A stretch of 30,127 bases of DNA from Carex sylvatica (taxonomy: Eukaryota > Streptophyta > Magnoliopsida > Poales > Cyperaceae): positions 1 through 30,127 of the forward strand of contig CAXKVR010000277.1 of NCBI GenBank assembly GCA_964058845.1, in the 5' to 3' direction. The notes under the pieces were generated by a model that had not been told where the DNA came from, made no database searches, and worked only from the letters and a program-made list of their open reading frames with translations. The position numbers were made by a program, and so were the translations under genes. Each line of letters starts with the position of its first letter. Positions within the stretch are counted from its first letter, which is position 1. Below are positions 20,392 through 30,127 of the stretch, piece by piece.

Positions 20392-22188
20392 ATGAGGCAA
20401 GGATTTGTGAAAACATTGGCACAATTGGTTTGTATCTTTCACATCTTATTTTGGAATGTTACCGCGAGGATGTTGGTCGAAATCTCGCCAACTATAGATG
20501 TACGTAGTTATGGTGTACATGCCAATGGTGTTAACGACGACAGCACGGTACGATGTACATTTCATTAAAATTATTGGATGTCAATTTGTGAAATTTCCTT
20601 TGATGTATTTGGTTAATTAATTGAAGGAATACGTACAAAAATATTGTCTATTGAATTAAGTTTATCATAGGCTCACATGCAATTTGGTCATAAATATATT
20701 GTCAAAATATTCATTTAAATTGTTTCAGAGATTTATATGATAATATTTTGATAATGTTAGGTCTTCTTGAAAGCATGGGAAGCGGCCTGTGCGTCGAGTG
20801 GTGATGTCAAGTTGCTCATACCTCCCGCAACCTATTTTCTCAATCCGGTCAAGTTTAGTGGGCCTTGTCCAAATGTTAACACACTCACTATCTATCAAGA
20901 GGTAGTAGAGCCTTATTTTGAGCCATACAATTTCTAATTGAAGCATATTAGTAATTAATTAATAATTTTTTGCTTGATGCAACACAGGGATATATAAAGG
21001 CATCGACTGACCTGAGAAAGTACGTATCCGGAAATAATTGAGTGCAATTCGGGAATATGAACGGTCTAAGAATTACCGGAGGCGGGACCTTCGATGGTCA
21101 GGGCAACTTTTCTTGGAGCTACGATGAATGCCCAAAGACAAAGTTTTGCAATGTTCTACCCACTGTAAGTGTCTAGCTCATAGATGCATTGAGTTATAAT
21201 ACTTGTATTTTGTATGAGGAAAATATAGCAAGTTTCTTTTATAAGTCTGAAGAGATGATTTATTTATTTTTAATTTTTCAGTCGGTGATGTTTGTTAATT
21301 TAAATGACACGATCATCTACGGCATGAACTCGGTTAATCCGAAGTTTTTCCACATTGGGGTGTTGCAGTCCAATAACTTTTATGCTAGCGAGATGTATAT
21401 TGAGGCTTCGGAAGATAGCCCCAACACAGACGGCATCCACATCGAGCGTAGCTCTGGGGTCACCATCCATGACGTGTTCATTGGCACAGGTGACGATTGC
21501 ATATCTATCGGACAAGGCAGCATTGACATCCTCATCTCAAACGTCACATGCGGGCCTGGCCATGGCATTAGTGTTGGCAGCCTAGGTAAGTACCCAAACG
21601 AAGAGGATGTGCGAGGTCTAGTGGTTAGGAACATCACAATCATCAACACCATGAATGGGGTGCGCATAAAGACGTGGCAGAACTCCCCTAGTAGTAGCTC
21701 AGCGACCAACATAACCTTCGAGAATATCATCATGAAAAATGTTAACAACCCAATAATCATTGATCAGACTTACTGTCCTGAAAATCTTTGCGATGGAGAT
21801 ACGGTACGCAAAACTTGTTTATTAATTTAATGAGCAATGAATTTGTTTTTTAAAACTGTCCGTATGAATCTGCCTATTTACCTAACAATTTGATACATGG
21901 ATATAAACATGGATATGGTTTTGAATTAATGTGAATTTTGGTGTGTGTGTAATCAATCAGCAGGTTCCTTCTCGGGTGAGCATAAGTGATGTATATTTTA
22001 AAGAAATAAATGGCACATCGGCATCCCAGGTGGCCGTGACATTAAATTGTAGTCAGGGTAATCCATGCCAGAATATACATCTAGAAGATATTCTCCTCAA
22101 ATATGTCGGCGAGGAGCTGCCTATTGCTGTCTGTGCATATGCTGACGCATATTTTTCTGCTCCGATGCTTCCTTTGCCGTGCAGTTAA
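20392..22188 (+). pseudogene. Polygalacturonase (GH28, exo-PG/pollen-like) with one nonsense codon
   Basis: GH28 polygalacturonases cleave the alpha-1,4-galacturonan of pectin in the cell wall. Exons are 20392-20547, 20761-20901, 20988-21164, 21282-21803 and 21961-22188, all phase 0 with GT-AG borders, giving 407 codons before the TAA. The N-terminus looks like a signal peptide ending near NVTA. All four family motifs are intact: SPNTDGI, GDDC with flanking CISIG, CGPGHGISVGSLG and RIKT. The single lesion is an in-frame TGA at 21039-21041 in exon 3 (after KYVSGNN, before VQFGNMNG), where relatives usually have Trp, one base away. Everything downstream is undamaged, so this is a very recent pseudogene, a polymorphic null allele or a sequencing error. 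The exon 5 acceptor is a NAGNAG (AG at 21960 or 21963). Confidence 0.88.
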
Positions 22189-22940
22189 TTAGTTCTTCCA
22201 AAAAATTCAATTATGTGCTTTCAAGGTGGATTGAAGATATTTATAAAGTTCAAAGTATATATTTTGCAAAAATAGGGGAGATCTTTATAAAGTTCAATGT
22301 ACTTAATTTTAATCATTCTGCCGCTATTGCTTCCTGTAATATGCCCTTGTTTAAAAATGTTGATTTTTAAGTAGTTAATATATGCCCTTATTTATTTTTG
22401 ATTAAAATCAATTAACAAACTTTCAATCTGATGTCTGATATATAATGGGCGGGTTGAGAAGTGCGCACATGCATTATTTAAGATGCCTTTTTCAACCACG
22501 AAACCATTCGGCCCAACTTATTTATATGAATTTCTTTTTCAAGTGACAGTTGGCAATTATTTATATCTTTTTTTGTATGCATATCTTTTGTTTGATTACA
22601 GTATAGTTGAGACGTGGGAAAGTCATGATTATGTTTTAGGTTAGAAACAACAATAGTGTTGTTAAATGGAATCCTTGTGCGTTAATTGTCCATCACATTT
22701 CAAAAAAATTGCTCTGACATCTAAAATATGCCTGCAAACCTCATCCTTCTATATAAGAAATGAACTCCAAAACAATTCTTCGCGTAATTTCTAATGTTCC
22801 TGCTACTTGATAAAGTGTCATCTCGATCAAATATTGGAGAAGACCAAATAACATTTTATCTCTCAATTATTCCTATTGAAACTAAAGAAAAAACAATAAT
22901 CAACAAGTAGTTGGCTCGACCAATGAAATAATCTTCGAGT
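22189..22940. other. Spacer between the two polygalacturonase copies
   Basis: This is the 3' flank of copy 1, AT-rich with no gene or recognised repeat. The duplicated promoter context of copy 2 begins around 22943. Confidence 0.45.
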
Positions 22941-22946
22941 TACTTA

Positions 22947-23760
22947 TATATAAATGCCACAGTAGCGACGTATTGCTCAACTTGTTGAAAGTATCGTGCA
23001 TCATCTTGTCTCTTTGCATCTAGTAGTGTTTTGTCTCTCATTCAAGTTCTTCATCGCTCAACTCGGTAATTCAATTGTTAATTGGCGAAATCTGGCCCAT
23101 TTGTGTTTATTTCTCTCCTCACAAACAATATTGGATTTGTTGACCATGTATCATTAAAAATCGTTTGGGCTAAAATAAATACATAGTTTTGATATTGTAA
23201 TATAAAATAGTACATTTTTGGATGCAAATTAAATACATAGGTTTGTCGTACTAGTATATATTTATTATTATTTTTTGCTTGACAATTATATTTGAATAAA
23301 TTATGTCCCTATTTATCGTTTGGTATATATATTAGGCTATAATATTCTAAATACAAAATTAGAGACCAGCCTGATTAAATATGTATTTCTTCTATTTCAA
23401 ATTGCAACAGAAAATGAGGCAAGGATTTGTGAAGACATTGGCACAACTATTGTGTATCTTTTTATACGTATTGCATGTTAACGCTAGGAGGCTACCAGTT
23501 ACCTCCCCACTATAGATGTATGTAATTATGACGTACATGCTACTGCCTGTTAACGCGAGGAGGCTGCCAGTTATCTCTCCAACTATAGATGTATGTAATT
23601 ATGACGTACATGCTACTGCATGTTAACGCGAGGAGGCTGCCAGTTACCTCCCCAACTATAGATGTATGTAATTATGACGTACATGCTATTGGTGTTACTG
23701 ACGATAGCATTTGGAATTTCTTTTATGTATTTGGTATTCGGATATAAATGTCTCCCTTAT
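22947..23760 (+). pseudogene. Polygalacturonase copy 2, promoter to intron 1 remnant
   Basis: This mirrors the 5' end of copy 1: TATATAAA at 22947-22954, a leader ending in a donor at 23066, acceptor GCAACAG at 23410, and ATG at 23414 followed by MRQGFVKTLAQLLCIF, nearly the same signal peptide as copy 1. Soon after the signal peptide, a one-base loss relative to the other repeat units and a three-fold tandem expansion of 72/73 bp break the frame. After GACGATAGCA the sequence continues into something like intron 1 of copy 1 (TTTCTTTTATGTATTTGG) and then loses similarity. Exons 2-4 are not seen. The degenerate last exon lies at 28128-28423, beyond a Mutator-like insertion. Confidence 0.82.
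23473..23690 (+). repeat. 73-bp tandem triplication within exon 1 remnant
   Basis: Three units start at 23473 (72 bp), 23545 (73 bp) and 23618 (73 bp), each opening GCATGTTAACGC or GCCTGTTAACGC and closing TGACGTACATGCTA. The unit is not a multiple of three, so each added copy shifts the frame. Copy 1 of the gene has a single unit. Confidence 0.9.
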
Positions 23761-24106
23761 ATTTATGATTCTCTTGTTTGACAAAGGAGTATCGGAATCC
23801 TGGAGTTTTTTTGGTTTTTCGTTAAATCAAATTAACATATATTTCTCTCTCAAAAAAAAAAAAAAATGTCCGTCTATATACATGTACACACATCTCAATT
23901 TTGTTTTTATTTGAACTCAATGGGGGGCAAATATAAGAAAATTAAACGTAAGTACCATGTAGATGTATATGTGCTAATTAAAAGTTTACTTTCTCCAAGC
24001 ATTAATTATGTTATATCGAATTGAGATGCTAATATAATATTAGTTTAGTCCTCAAACTTTACATCTTCTTTATACAATTATCTCCCAATAATTAAAGAAC
24101 ATTGAT
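23761..24106. other. Remnant spacer left of the Mutator-like element
   Basis: AT-rich, with a run of 14 A residues at about 23853. No gene is seen. Confidence 0.4.
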
Positions 24107-24356
24107 TATTTTAAAGGAAAAACTTCGAGTGTACCCATACAAACTTTCAAAATAACTAATTTTCTCATCAAAATACCATATATCTAATATCCCATACAAA
24201 CTTATAATCCTTCCTTCTATCCCTTATTATTTATTCAATCGATTATTTAGTTATTTTAAAATTAAAATTGACAAATATACCCTCCTTCCTCTTCTCTCAT
24301 CTCTTCTTGTTGTCCTTCACTTTTCACTGTAGCAACAACCTTACATTACTGTAGAA

Positions 24357-24799
24357 ATGGTAGAGCCAGTGAACGAGAGGCAAGGTTTGAAACTTGAAAA
24401 TGCTTTGACACATGGTGAGAACTATGATATTGATGCACAACGTTTATTTTCAGAATTACAAGTATTGCAGGTAATGCTACCAGATGAAGCATGTCAATAT
24501 GGAAATGCATGGAACTCCATTAAAGTTATGGAGTTTGTAAAAAAAAAATGAACATGTTTTCGAATATTTTGATTCCTTACAGAGTTCTACTAACTATACC
24601 TATTACTGTGGCATCTGCAGAAATAAGTTTTTCAAAATTAAAGTTGATAAAATCTTATTTATGAACAACTATGACTCAAGATAGGTTGAATGGATTGACA
24701 ATATTAAGTATTGAAAAAAATATGTTGAAAACTATTGATGTTGAACATATAATTGATGATTTTGCTTCAAAAAATGCAAGGAGGAGTCATTTCAGATGA
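24357..24799 (+). pseudogene. hAT transposase C-terminal fragment
   Basis: The fragment matches the end of plant hAT-family (zinc-finger MYM/TTF-type) transposases, whose C-terminal dimerisation region contains the TVASAEISFSKLKLIKSYL motif. The first part (ATG 24357, ...DIDAQRLFSELQVLQ...) runs to a stop just after an A-run near 24539-24549. The homology resumes in another frame (IPYRVLLTIPITVASAE), meets an in-frame TGA at 24662-24664, then continues TMTQDRLNGLTILSIEK to ...ASKNARRSHF. One frameshift and one nonsense codon make it dead. The N-terminal and catalytic regions are absent. It lies just inside the left Mutator TIR, so it was carried by, or inserted into, that element. Confidence 0.8.
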
Positions 24800-27775
24800 G
24801 ATGTGATTTATACGTACTTTTTGTGCAGGTACAACATACAAGGAAGGTTTCAGAATTGATTTATGAAGAAGAAAGAAGCAAAAAAGTGTACCAAGAAGCA
24901 TGGTATAGATATGTTAATCATTGACTCATTGTATATGTTTTATTTTGAGTGATATTAGTTTTATGTCCTTCTTATTTTGTACGGTCTATTGACATATTAA
25001 TAAAAAAAATTATTTATATTAAGATCTCAAACTTTTCTCTCGCCTTTAGGACCGGCGAGTCACGTCCGATTCCGAGTCAAATTGGCCGATTTTCGGAACC
25101 ATGCTTTTTTCCACATCTCGATCATCGACCAAAATTCAGCTTTTGTAAACCACAATCATCTCCGAAAATGACTCCTACATTGTTGATACTGTTCTCCCGT
25201 GACACTTTTGCTGGACCGATTTTAATGCCATTAGGTGTCACGTGTTGATTTTAACGGCTAAAAGGCAAGAAAGCTGGTTAGTTTAAGAGTTGGTCCTCTC
25301 AACCTGACCTGCCTGGGGTCAAGAAAGCTGATATAATTGAGGGAGTTGTTGCATTTTCTGGTTAAAGTGAATTAAGCCTTAATATAATTCTAACGGCTAA
25401 AAGGCAAGAAAGCTGGTTAGTTTAAGAGTTGGTCCTCTCAACCTGACCTGCCTGGGGTCAAGAAAGCTGATATAGACTGGGTCCATAAACCTATCACTGT
25501 CAGGTGTCTCGGTCCACTGCCATCCAGAGAGTTGAGAAATTCTGGGATCCTGACATAGTGGACTCATCTGGTTAGCCCAAACCAGGTTAGTCAATGATGT
25601 ATGTAAGAAAGTAGAACACTAAAGCTACCAGGATGTATGTAAGAAAGTAGAACATTAAACCTACCTCTCACTGTTGAAATCCCATCAATTTTATCAGAAC
25701 ATTAAAATATCCATCAATTTTGAAAACAAACAAAAACTGTTGGAAATACTTAGCAATTCTACATGGGAGATCCTATTTCAAGGGTACACTTAGCATAGTT
25801 GTTAGGTTAATGTTAATTCTAGTGCTTACCAGAAAAGGCAACAATTCCTTTTACTTTTATTTTAAGGCTTAATTCTAACGGCTATAAGGTTTAATTCTAG
25901 TGCTCTTTTACTTCTATTTTAAGCCTTAAAAAAAGAGCAATAATTCTAACGGCTATAAGGATTAAAAAAAAGGCTTAATTCTAGTGCTTACCAAAAAAGG
26001 TTCATTTTTGGTAATAATGAAATTGCTGGTGCAGAGTTAATAATGAATTAAAAATTAAATACTGGTGATAATAATTGAGGGACTACCAACCTGTTTATGT
26101 TTCCAGTGCAAAAGAGCAAATTGTGCAAAAATTAAATATAGCCTGTTTATGTTTCCAATGCTAGAGGCATACAAGTGCAAGATGATGACATCAATTTAGC
26201 AAAATAATTCCAACACTGAATTTGATCAAGAATCACATATCGTAATATTAAACAGGTTTTGAACTAACATCCCCTCCCCAATCCACATACACAAAAAATA
26301 GGAAAAAGAAAATTAGAAAAAAAGATGGTAGTCAAAGCAGTCTCAAAGGAATTCTTCATTAAACATATGACCTTGTACCCAATAATAGGCATCATAAAGC
26401 ATTTTCAAGCAATCTACTCCAAAAGACAAATCACCCACGGTCAGATTCAGATTAGCAATTCCATTTCTCATCAGAACCTGTAAGATTCTGTATATTTTCA
26501 TCAGACTTGCGGCATATTATATCAACTGACTTCAAACTTTTGCACTGGAAACACAAATCACTCGGTAGGCTAACTGAGTCATAGAGCAAATTGGGCAAAA
26601 GTTCATAAGCAAATTGATCAAATTGGGCAGAAATTGGTCAAATTCCAACACCAAATTGTGACCTATACAGTATACACAAATTAAACACTGACCTTTGAGA
26701 GAATAGAGGAGCGTCGCGGATCGAGAGAAGAGAGAAGAGAGGAGCGTCGCTGATCGAGAAAAGAGAGAAGAAAGAAGAGGGATTTCATTTTGGCCTGATT
26801 ATCTTTGCGTGATCTGTTTTCTCTTTCATTAGGAGCAAAGAGAGAGACAGAGATTGACAAATGGAGAAAGAGGAAGTGGAACCCTGAAAGGCGTAGCTAG
26901 GCAGGCGAGGTGGGCGAGGGGTGGCACATGGCTTGGCTTGAGGCGGAGAGGATTTTGGGTCTGACGCTTGCCCGGCTGCCCGTACAGAAGAATCAGAATC
27001 TAGGGGAGGGGGTGGGAGCGGATGGAGGGAAGTGGCAAAAGGAGAGGATTTCAAATTACAAACCCAAATAATTTCAAATTACGTGTCAGAGCTGTTTTAT
27101 AAATTTGATCTTGATGAAGATTCATATTGGCAACGACTAAATAATGGTTTCCAAAGCAGGTTAGTATGTTCAAAAGAGGAACAATAATCGATAAGAAGGA
27201 GAGCTGACAATCCAAATACTTGTGTGGCAAGCAGTGATACAGGGGCTTACATTGTGAATGCTATTTATATTTAGCTGATTCCCTATGTTCTTGAGAGCTT
27301 GATGTAAAAGATGCTTTTATTTTGTAAGTCAAATTTAATTTACCAGCCTCTGCCTAGAGTTTTAGAGAAAGAAAAAAGAAAAAAGAAAAAAACAAGACAA
27401 CACAAATACAAATACTGACTAGCACTCAATCAAACTTGATCTGAGCCAAATGTCAAATTAATTTTAAAGAAATTGTTCGTCAATTCCCTGTCTCCCAATT
27501 TGATTCCTTTCACACTTATATTAACTAAATTTGAATTTAGTATTAATTCACTGTCGCCAAATTCAAATGGTTGAAATGAAAATTGCCTCTTCCCTCTCAA
27601 ATCCATCCATCCTACTTATATTCTCTCAACCCACCCCTCAAATCGTGTCATACTTGCATTGAGACACTGGAGAAGAGATGGCGAGTCGTTGACTCTTGTG
27701 CCGGTCGCCGGAGACGTGGCACGTATCTCGCCACATTAATCACATAACGTGCTCCTCGTTAAATAGCTGTACCAT
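24800..27775. other. Interior of the Mutator-like element, unassigned
   Basis: No complete gene is recognised. It contains the 84-bp perfect duplication, shuffled short repeats around 25850-26000 (TTCTAACGGCTATAAGG at least twice) and a purine-rich doublet at 26706-26780 (GAGGAGCGTCGC..GATCGAGA twice). A GC-richer patch at 26880-27054 reads on the minus strand as a Pro/Ser-rich 89-aa frame that could be a captured 5' exon with a CT-rich leader. None can be tied to a named gene by eye. Confidence 0.4.
25252..25474 (+). repeat. 84-bp perfect direct repeat
   Basis: 25252-25335 and 25391-25474 are identical by eye (start TAACGGCTAAAAGGCAAG, end GAAAGCTGATATA), 55 bp apart. This implies a recent local duplication inside the Mutator-like element. 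Confidence 0.9.
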
Positions 27776-28127
27776 TTATACGGTGGGGGTAAAGCAGTTG
27801 CTACAGTGAAGAGTGAAGGAGGAGGAGGGAGGAGAGTATATTTGCCAATTTAAATTTTAAAAGAACTAAATTGTAGCTTGAATAAACGAAAGGAAATAGA
27901 AGAAATGATTACAAGTTTTTATGGAGACATTGGATATTATGGTGTTTTGATGGAGAAATTGACTATTTTAAAAGTTTGAATGGGTACACTAGATATTTTT
28001 CCTATTTTAAAAGTGCTAAATTATAAAATGGAGATATATGTATTTTGACTTTCAAGAAAAACCGTCTGATATTCAATCCGTAATTTATTAATTTTGCTCT
28101 ATTACTACATCATCAGTTTTTTTTTTT

Positions 28128-28423
28128 TTTGGTGTGTTAAGGTTGTCCATTTGAATCTACCTATTTACCTAACAAATTTTGTACATATAATTAATATAAA
28201 ATTTTGGTGTTGCTAACTCAAGGAAAAAATGGCACGTTGGCGTGATCAATAGCCATGACTCTAAACTTTAGTTCGGAGACATGCTAGAACATCAACATAT
28301 AAGATCAATTAAGAAGATACTCAACTCAATATGTCGATGAGGAGCCACCTACTGCAATTTGCACGTACCTCAAACGCCGATTCCCATTTTTCTGTTGCTA
28401 TGCACCCTTTTCCCTGCAACTAA
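28128..28423 (+). pseudogene. Polygalacturonase copy 2, intron 4 and last-exon remnant
   Basis: The degenerate sequence aligns with the last intron and exon of copy 1. CCTATTTACCTAACAA matches intron 4. Then AATGGCAC, TCAATATGTCGATGAGGAGC, TTTTTCTG and a terminal TTTTCCCTGCAACTAA parallel the copy 1 phrases AATGGCACATCGG, CAAATATGTCGGCGAGGAGC, TTTTTCTG and TTTGCCGTGCAGTTAA. Many indels destroy the frame. It completes copy 2 on the far side of the Mutator-like element. Confidence 0.78.
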
Positions 28424-29653
28424 CTCATCTTGATTCTCGGTAGTTTGGTATAATTGAAACTATGCACCACAAATTAATTCATTGTTAAGCTTAATTTTGA
28501 AGATAATTATTATCATGAAATTCAATAATGCACCCATGAAATTAATTCATTGTTATGCATAATTAAAAAAAGAAAAGATGTATTATTACTACACAATTAG
28601 CCTTTTAGTTAAGATTATTAATAGTACAACTCTTTGCTTGTTTATTTTTACATTTGTACTGTGTGTAACATCCTCTACTGTTAGTCATAGTGCATATTCA
28701 GGGAGGGAAGCGCAAAGAGATCGGTAAATAAGAGTTTAAATGTGAGTCTCACAAAGACATTAAATAGTGATAATATTCATGTTTGATGTTTTCAAAAAGT
28801 GAAAAATATTTTAGATTTCCCTCGGATAGGTGTATGAAAGGAATGGATATATACTAGTCTTACTGTTTTCCAGAAAATAAATAAGCACACAAGTATTTAT
28901 AATATTTTAGCAAATTAATAGGTACAGAGTGCGTGACTGTTTTTTAGGTAGGATGATTATTGCCGCAACAATAGTTTCATTAAATCAAAGAAACTATTTG
29001 CCAGATAATTTTTACTAATCACATGCAGTAGGTGAAAGAAGAATAATGAAATAACAATAAAAATACTATTTAAATGCATTGAATTGTTATGGCTTATTTT
29101 AGTACAAAATGAAATCTAAAAATCATAAATTTAAAATATATCAAGTTTCCATTCAACCTTTGAATTTGAAAATTTATAATATAAATAACAACATGAGTTT
29201 GTAGAATTTTATAACATAAATTATTTGTGATATTAAAAACCAACTCTAAACCAATTTCAGAAAGAAAAAAAGGTTGGATATTAGGGAAGCGACATTTTAA
29301 ATCTTATCCTTTTGTTTGCAAGTTATTATGGATGGCATCTTTCAGTCTTCTCCATATCATTAAAAGACACTGGAAATCAAAAATTTCGATAAATGAATCA
29401 ATTAATTGTTAAATACTAGTTTGGCGGATATATACAAATCATATTGAAGGTTATCAATTAATGGAAAATTGCATACCAAGCAATCAGAATCAGAATTAAG
29501 GTGAAAAAATTCAACATATTACATATATTTAATTAATAGCGCCTTCATAAACAAAAAACGGCACCATACATTAAAGATTTTCTGACAACACAAAATAAAT
29601 TATACTGAGATGACAAACAGAAGCTATCTTTTTGATAAACATAAACCTACTTT
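28424..29653. other. AT-rich spacer, no gene seen
   Basis: Only a diverged short direct repeat (AAATTAATTCATTGTTA near 28473 and 28538) was noticed. The segment nearest 29653 would be 3' of the HSP70-like frame. Confidence 0.45.
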
Positions 29654-30127
29654 TCAATCGGTTTGCAAATACTCTTTGCTAATGCTCTTATCAATTGCAT
29701 CTTCGATGTTCATCTTTGTTGAAAATGACAGCATCGCAGCAATTTTATTATCCCTTAACGTGTTCCTCATTTGATAGGAATATCTGTCAAGTGAGTTCCA
29801 TGCATCATACCTTTTTCTGTACTCCTCATCATCGGCCTTGTACTTTTCAGCATCCTGCATCATCTTCTCAATTTCTTCGTTGCTCAATCTTCCTCCTTCA
29901 TTACTAATCATGATCATGTTCTTATGACCACTCGATCTATCTTGCGCAGACACATTTAGTATACCATTGGCATCGATCTCAATGCATACATCAATCATAG
30001 GAACATCTCTCGGTGCCTTAACTATCCCGTAAAGCTTAAACTCGCCGAGGAGATAGTTGTTCTTTGTTTCGGCCCGCTCACCCTCATATATAGCTATGTT
30101 CATAATAGTTTGATTATCGACAGTTGT
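29654..30127 (-). CDS. HSP70-like protein, C-terminal part (runs off the window)
   Basis: HSP70s are ATP-driven chaperones; this part is the substrate-binding domain and start of the helical lid. The frame is open from the right edge (codons before the ATG at 30103 read TTVDNQTI, the usual HSP70 context), so the true start lies beyond 30127. [26 protein letters not shown] and [11 protein letters not shown] are clearly conserved. The end is odd: after EDAIDKSIS the frame stops with KEYLQTD, about 90 residues short of a normal cytosolic HSP70, lacking most of the lid and the EEVD tail. Many substitutions occur at normally fixed positions (for example ISNEGG where relatives have TNDKG). It could be a fast-evolving truncated paralogue or a pseudogene; without the ATPase half this cannot be settled. 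Confidence 0.8.
   Translation of the reverse strand, partial: TTVDNQTIMNIAIYEGERAETKNNYLLGEFKLYGIVKAPRDVPMIDVCIEIDANGILNVSAQDRSSGHKNMIMISNEGGRLSNEEIEKMMQDAEKYKADDEEYRKRYDAWNSLDRYSYQMRNTLRDNKIAAMLSFSTKMNIEDAIDKSISKEYLQTD

Larger units (their letters stand above)
24116..28002. mobile_element. Mutator-like element, 3.9 kb, non-autonomous
   Basis: Terminal inverted repeats of about 230 bp are present. The left starts GGAAAAACTTCGAGTGTACC; the right, read on the minus strand, starts GGAAAAATATCTAGTGTACC. Pairing continues to CACTGTAGCAAC near 24327-24338 and GTTGCTACAGTG near 27797-27808, at roughly 75-80% by eye. The 9-mers TATTTTAAA at 24107-24115 and 28003-28011 are identical. Long TIRs plus a 9-bp TSD fit the Mutator superfamily. 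No mudrA-like transposase is found. The interior holds a hAT transposase fragment (24357-24799) and about 3 kb of unexplained sequence, some of it GC-richer, so it may be a Pack-MULE-like capture element. Confidence 0.78.

Noticed and set aside
23473..23690. CRISPR-like array
   Set aside because: The units are directly adjacent with no spacers, in a plant gene remnant; this is tandem duplication.
24357..24551. Independent small gene of 64 aa
   Set aside because: It is the first piece of a frameshifted hAT transposase tail continuing to 24799.
26785..27054. 89-aa Pro/Ser-rich minus-strand frame as a gene
   Set aside because: No homologous domain recognised and it sits inside a transposon. 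I mention it only as possible captured sequence.
1..30127. A previously undescribed multi-gene system
   Set aside because: The genes present are unrelated and the remaining structure is explained by transposons and gene decay. Nothing supports a new system.

Overview
This is a stretch of a eudicot-type plant nuclear genome. The evidence is AT-rich intergenic DNA, spliced genes with GT-AG introns, plant-specific families (a pollen-type polygalacturonase, a plant DCC1), a chromodomain-bearing Ty3/gypsy retrotransposon, and several kinds of plant DNA transposon with recognisable target-site duplications (TSDs). The species cannot be named from sequence alone. I found no CRISPR array, operon, rRNA or tRNA.

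Layout. (1) 1-1103 has no gene. (2) 1104-2858, minus strand: a complete three-exon gene for sister chromatid cohesion protein DCC1 (384 aa), with two E2F-type sites in perfect inverted arrangement just upstream. (3) 3045-10860: a transposon-rich spacer. It holds a hAT-type MITE (3097-3542), two copies of a foldback MITE with 9-bp TSDs (5681-6091 and 7691-8103), a larger foldback element hosting the second copy (7081-8117), a second hAT-type element (8128-10568) split by a 2,043-bp solo-LTR-like insertion (8503-10545), and a Tourist-like MITE (10643-10780). (4) 11150-12364, plus strand: the 5' part of a Werner-syndrome-like 3'-5' exonuclease gene. It stops at the first catalytic motif, and the remaining exons are not visible here. 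(5) 12878-18936: a Tekay/Del-type chromovirus with an intact protease-RT-RNaseH-integrase-chromodomain frame and a 2,073-bp 3' LTR, but no 5' LTR and only the end of gag.

(6) 19750-22188, plus strand: a five-exon polygalacturonase gene with all four family motifs, broken by one in-frame TGA in exon 3. (7) 22947-28423: a second, tandem polygalacturonase copy, heavily decayed. Its promoter, 5'UTR intron and exon 1 (carrying a 73-bp triplication) are at the left, a degenerate last exon is at the right, and a 3.9-kb Mutator-like element (24116-28002, 9-bp TSD) sits between. That element contains a broken hAT transposase C-terminal fragment and unexplained sequence that may be captured host DNA. 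(8) 29654 to the window edge, minus strand: the substrate-binding half of a divergent, C-terminally short HSP70-like protein.

The genes do not form a functional cluster. The main interest is the order of nested insertions, the decayed polygalacturonase tandem pair, the exonuclease gene that runs into a retrotransposon, and the E2F palindrome at DCC1. All coordinates, splice sites and TSDs were read by eye.
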